The notes beneath the pieces were generated by a model, which worked only from the letters and a program-made list of their open reading frames with translations, was not told the origin of the DNA and did no database searches. Both the position numbers and the translations under genes were made by a program. 7,335 nt of DNA from an uncultured Acetatifactor sp. (GTDB lineage Bacteria > Bacillota > Clostridia > Lachnospirales > Lachnospiraceae), in contig CAJUGT010000172.1 of assembly GCA_910586435.1 (NCBI GenBank), positions 1-7,335 on the forward strand, given 5' to 3'. Below, one piece after another: positions 5,597-7,335 of this stretch (position 1 is the stretch's first letter; every line of letters starts with the position of its first letter).

Positions 5597-7045
5597 ATGG
5601 CTTTATCCACGAATCTGGAACATAATATCAGGGAGCTGGAATCCAGACTCCCCATTCACACCAGTTTTGATTTAATGACCAGGAGACTCTTCCTGGGAGA
5701 AACCAAAGCTTACTTTTTGGGCATCAATGGATTCTGTAAAACAGACATTCTTCAGCAGATTTTCTCCGACCTGCAAAATCCCATGTACATGGCAAATGCC
5801 CATATAGAAGACATTGCGCAGTACATGAACAGCAAGATAGGGTATGCTCAGGCATCCCTGACCGATTCCTGGGAGGATATTATCCGCAATGTACTCAGCG
5901 GCCCCTCGGCATTGTTTATTGACGGATTTGCCCAGGCAATTCTCATAGATGTGCGCACTTACCCCGCCAGAGGCATCTCAGAGCCGGATCTGGAACGAGT
6001 AACCAAAGGCTCCCGGGATGGTTTTGTGGAGACGCTGCTGTTCAATACCAATTTAATTCGCCGCAGAGTCCGCTCCCCTCACCTTTGTTTCGCCATGCAT
6101 TCCGTTGGCACTGCCAGCAAAACAGACGTGGCCATAGCCTATCTGGAAGGCACTGTCAATGAAGAGCTGTTAAGCAAAGTCTCCCATACTCTGGATTCCA
6201 TACAGGCCACCTCTCTGACCATGGGCGCCAAAAGCCTGGAAGAGCTGTTGCTCCATAAACGTTGGTGGAATCCCCTGCCCAGCATCCGCATGACCGAACG
6301 TCCTGATGTGGCATGCAGTTATTTATTGGAAGGCCATATTCTGGTTCTGGTAGACAATTCCCCGCAGGTGCTGGTTCTCCCCTGCACCATTTTCCAGTTT
6401 ACCCAAAGTCCTGAAGATTACTACAAAAGCCCTTCCGTAGGCACCTATTTTCGTCTGGTACGTTTTTTCTGTATCCCAGTGAGCCTGTTGTTAATGCCTT
6501 TATTTTTATTGGCAACCGCCTATTATCCGGAATTTTCCCAGAAATGGGGACTTCTTTCCGATGACAGTCTCACCCCCCAACGTTTATTCTTCTATGTATT
6601 AGGGGTAGAATTTTTATTGGACCTGTTCAAATATTCCTCCTCCTTAAGTTCCGGGAAATTCTCAGGTTCCCTGTCCATTGTGGGCGGCCTGCTCATCGGA
6701 GATATTGCGGTTAGCTTAAACTGGGCCTCCGTAGAGGTTCTGTTTTACGCCGCCATAACATTGTTGACTTCCCTGTCCATCACCAATACGGAATTCAGTG
6801 ACGCTCTCAGACTATACCGCATCCTGCTCACAATCGCCGTGGGCTGCTTTGGTTTGCCGGGGTTTATATCTGGCTTTGTATTGATAATGCTCTCTGCCGT
6901 AACCACCCCCACCTTTGGCGGCTTCAGCTATTTCTGGCCCCTGATTCCATTCAACGCAAAAGCCCTTGGAAGACTGCTTTTCCGCTGTCCCACCCCGAAA
7001 GCACAGCCTTCTGAAATATGGGACAGGGGCAAGACACATGACTGA
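5597..7045 (+). CDS. SpoVAF/GerA-family spore germination membrane protein
   Basis: The 482-residue product belongs to the GerA family, in which germinant-receptor A subunits and SpoVAF proteins sit in the spore inner membrane and help release ions and start germination. The soluble N-terminal domain contains GINGFCKTD (42-50) and the strong family block RTYPARGISEPDLERV plus TKGSRDGFVETLLFNT (120-151), then NLIRRRVRSP (152-161). TERPDVACSYLLEGHILVLVD (about 233-253) precedes the membrane domain. Hydrophobic helices lie near 286-310, 328-345, 357-375, 379-397 and 406-436, with a Pro/Gly-rich FGLPGFISGF (418-427). The resemblance is closer to SpoVAF than to a typical GerAA, mainly through the E-P-D-x-E-R-V and F-V-E-T-L blocks. 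Start choice is uncertain: AAAGG (5579-5583) is 13 nt from the ATG at 5597 but only 1 nt from the ATG at 5585, which would add MVFH. No spoVA or gerB/gerC partner genes are visible here, and ytaF is the nearest upstream gene. Confidence 0.85.
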   Translation: MALSTNLEHNIRELESRLPIHTSFDLMTRRLFLGETKAYFLGINGFCKTDILQQIFSDLQNPMYMANAHIEDIAQYMNSKIGYAQASLTDSWEDIIRNVLSGPSALFIDGFAQAILIDVRTYPARGISEPDLERVTKGSRDGFVETLLFNTNLIRRRVRSPHLCFAMHSVGTASKTDVAIAYLEGTVNEELLSKVSHTLDSIQATSLTMGAKSLEELLLHKRWWNPLPSIRMTERPDVACSYLLEGHILVLVDNSPQVLVLPCTIFQFTQSPEDYYKSPSVGTYFRLVRFFCIPVSLLLMPLFLLATAYYPEFSQKWGLLSDDSLTPQRLFFYVLGVEFLLDLFKYSSSLSSGKFSGSLSIVGGLLIGDIAVSLNWASVEVLFYAAITLLTSLSITNTEFSDALRLYRILLTIAVGCFGLPGFISGFVLIMLSAVTTPTFGGFSYFWPLIPFNAKALGRLLFRCPTPKAQPSEIWDRGKTHD

Positions 7046-7074
7046 GCAGTGACAGCCTCTGGAATACCTCCTGA

Positions 7075-7335
7075 CAGCAGGACAGCCGCTACGGGAAGAT
7101 AAAAGACCTGAAGAGTTTTGCAAAGGCGGTCAGCTTTTTGCGGAGCAACAACATTTCCACCCTGTCCGAGTTGCAGGAAACGCTATCAAAAATGAAAAAG
7201 CGGTATTGGAATACCAGTAGCGAGATAAAGCAGACGGAAAAGCTAATCCTGTTGCTACTTGTCAAGGACGTATTCATCATTTTTCATCACTTTTTCTTGA
7301 TTTTCCCTGTTTTCCATGCTCTAAGTCATGGAGAA
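7075..7335 (+). pseudogene. Probable remnant of a conjugative-element relaxase (C-terminal coiled-coil part)
   Basis: After a TGA at 7072-7074 one frame stays open to the window edge. From about 7093 to 7248 it reads like the helical region after the nuclease domain of Tn1549-type relaxases: GKIKDLKSFAKAVSFLRSNN, then ISTLSELQETLSKMKKRYWN, then SSEIKQTEKLI. The recognisable pattern is L-x-x-x-A-x-x-x-x-F-L, then a short ISTLSEL-type turn and a heptad-rich stretch ending in I-K-x-T-E-K. There is no start codon or ribosome-binding site, and no HUH-nuclease domain upstream; the similarity begins about 50 nt after the spoVAF-type stop. Beyond 7249 the frame becomes AT-rich and hydrophobic (LLLLVKDVFIIFHHFF), unlike a relaxase, so the fragment is probably broken on both sides. 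Identification is from memory of the family and is moderate. Confidence 0.5.

Noticed and set aside
7255..7317. Minus-strand 20-codon frame starting MENRENQEKVMKNDEY
   Set aside because: The composition looks protein-like, but it is very short, lacks a Shine-Dalgarno sequence and sits opposite the relaxase-like frame; it might be debris of the same element but cannot be called.

Overview
The window looks like chromosomal DNA of an anaerobic, spore-forming Clostridia species, most probably a Lachnospiraceae relative. Three things suggest this: two sporulation or germination membrane proteins (a YtaF type and a SpoVAF/GerA type), a clostridial-style MurG with a G-G-G-S-A-G-H nucleotide loop, and a small TSCPD-domain protein. 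All identifications come from reading the sequence and from remembered family signatures; no database search was run.

Layout. Positions 1-202 (minus) hold the start of a D-2-hydroxyacid dehydrogenase gene that runs off the left edge; its promoter lies at about 264-292. Next is a minus-strand membrane protein of unknown function (431-1315), closed by a strong intrinsic terminator at 347-398. A divergent intergenic region (1316-1544) carries the promoter for a plus-strand pair: an 81-residue TSCPD protein (1545-1790) and, 17 nt later, murG (1808-2887). A 97-nt nested inverted repeat with a perfect 17-bp outer stem (2901-2997) fills the gap to the convergent DUF436/YwlG-type gene (3002-3574, minus). 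A polysaccharide deacetylase-like gene follows (3721-4524, minus) and has a very good extended -10 promoter. Diverging from it is ytaF (4639-5277, plus). About 320 nt with no recognisable gene separate ytaF from a spoVAF/gerA-type gene (5597-7045, plus). The right end (7075-7335) looks like a broken piece of a conjugative-element relaxase.

How the genes fit together. This is not one pathway but a string of short transcription units in alternating orientation, typical of a conserved clostridial backbone. Two themes recur: cell envelope (MurG makes lipid II; the deacetylase-like protein has a carbohydrate-esterase fold but no export signal) and spore biology (YtaF, SpoVAF-like). The relaxase remnant suggests that a mobile element once sat, or still sits, at the right edge. 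The points most worth checking are the nested inverted repeat, the relaxase remnant, the unknown membrane protein with oppositely charged tail segments, and the spoVAF-type gene standing outside any visible spoVA operon.
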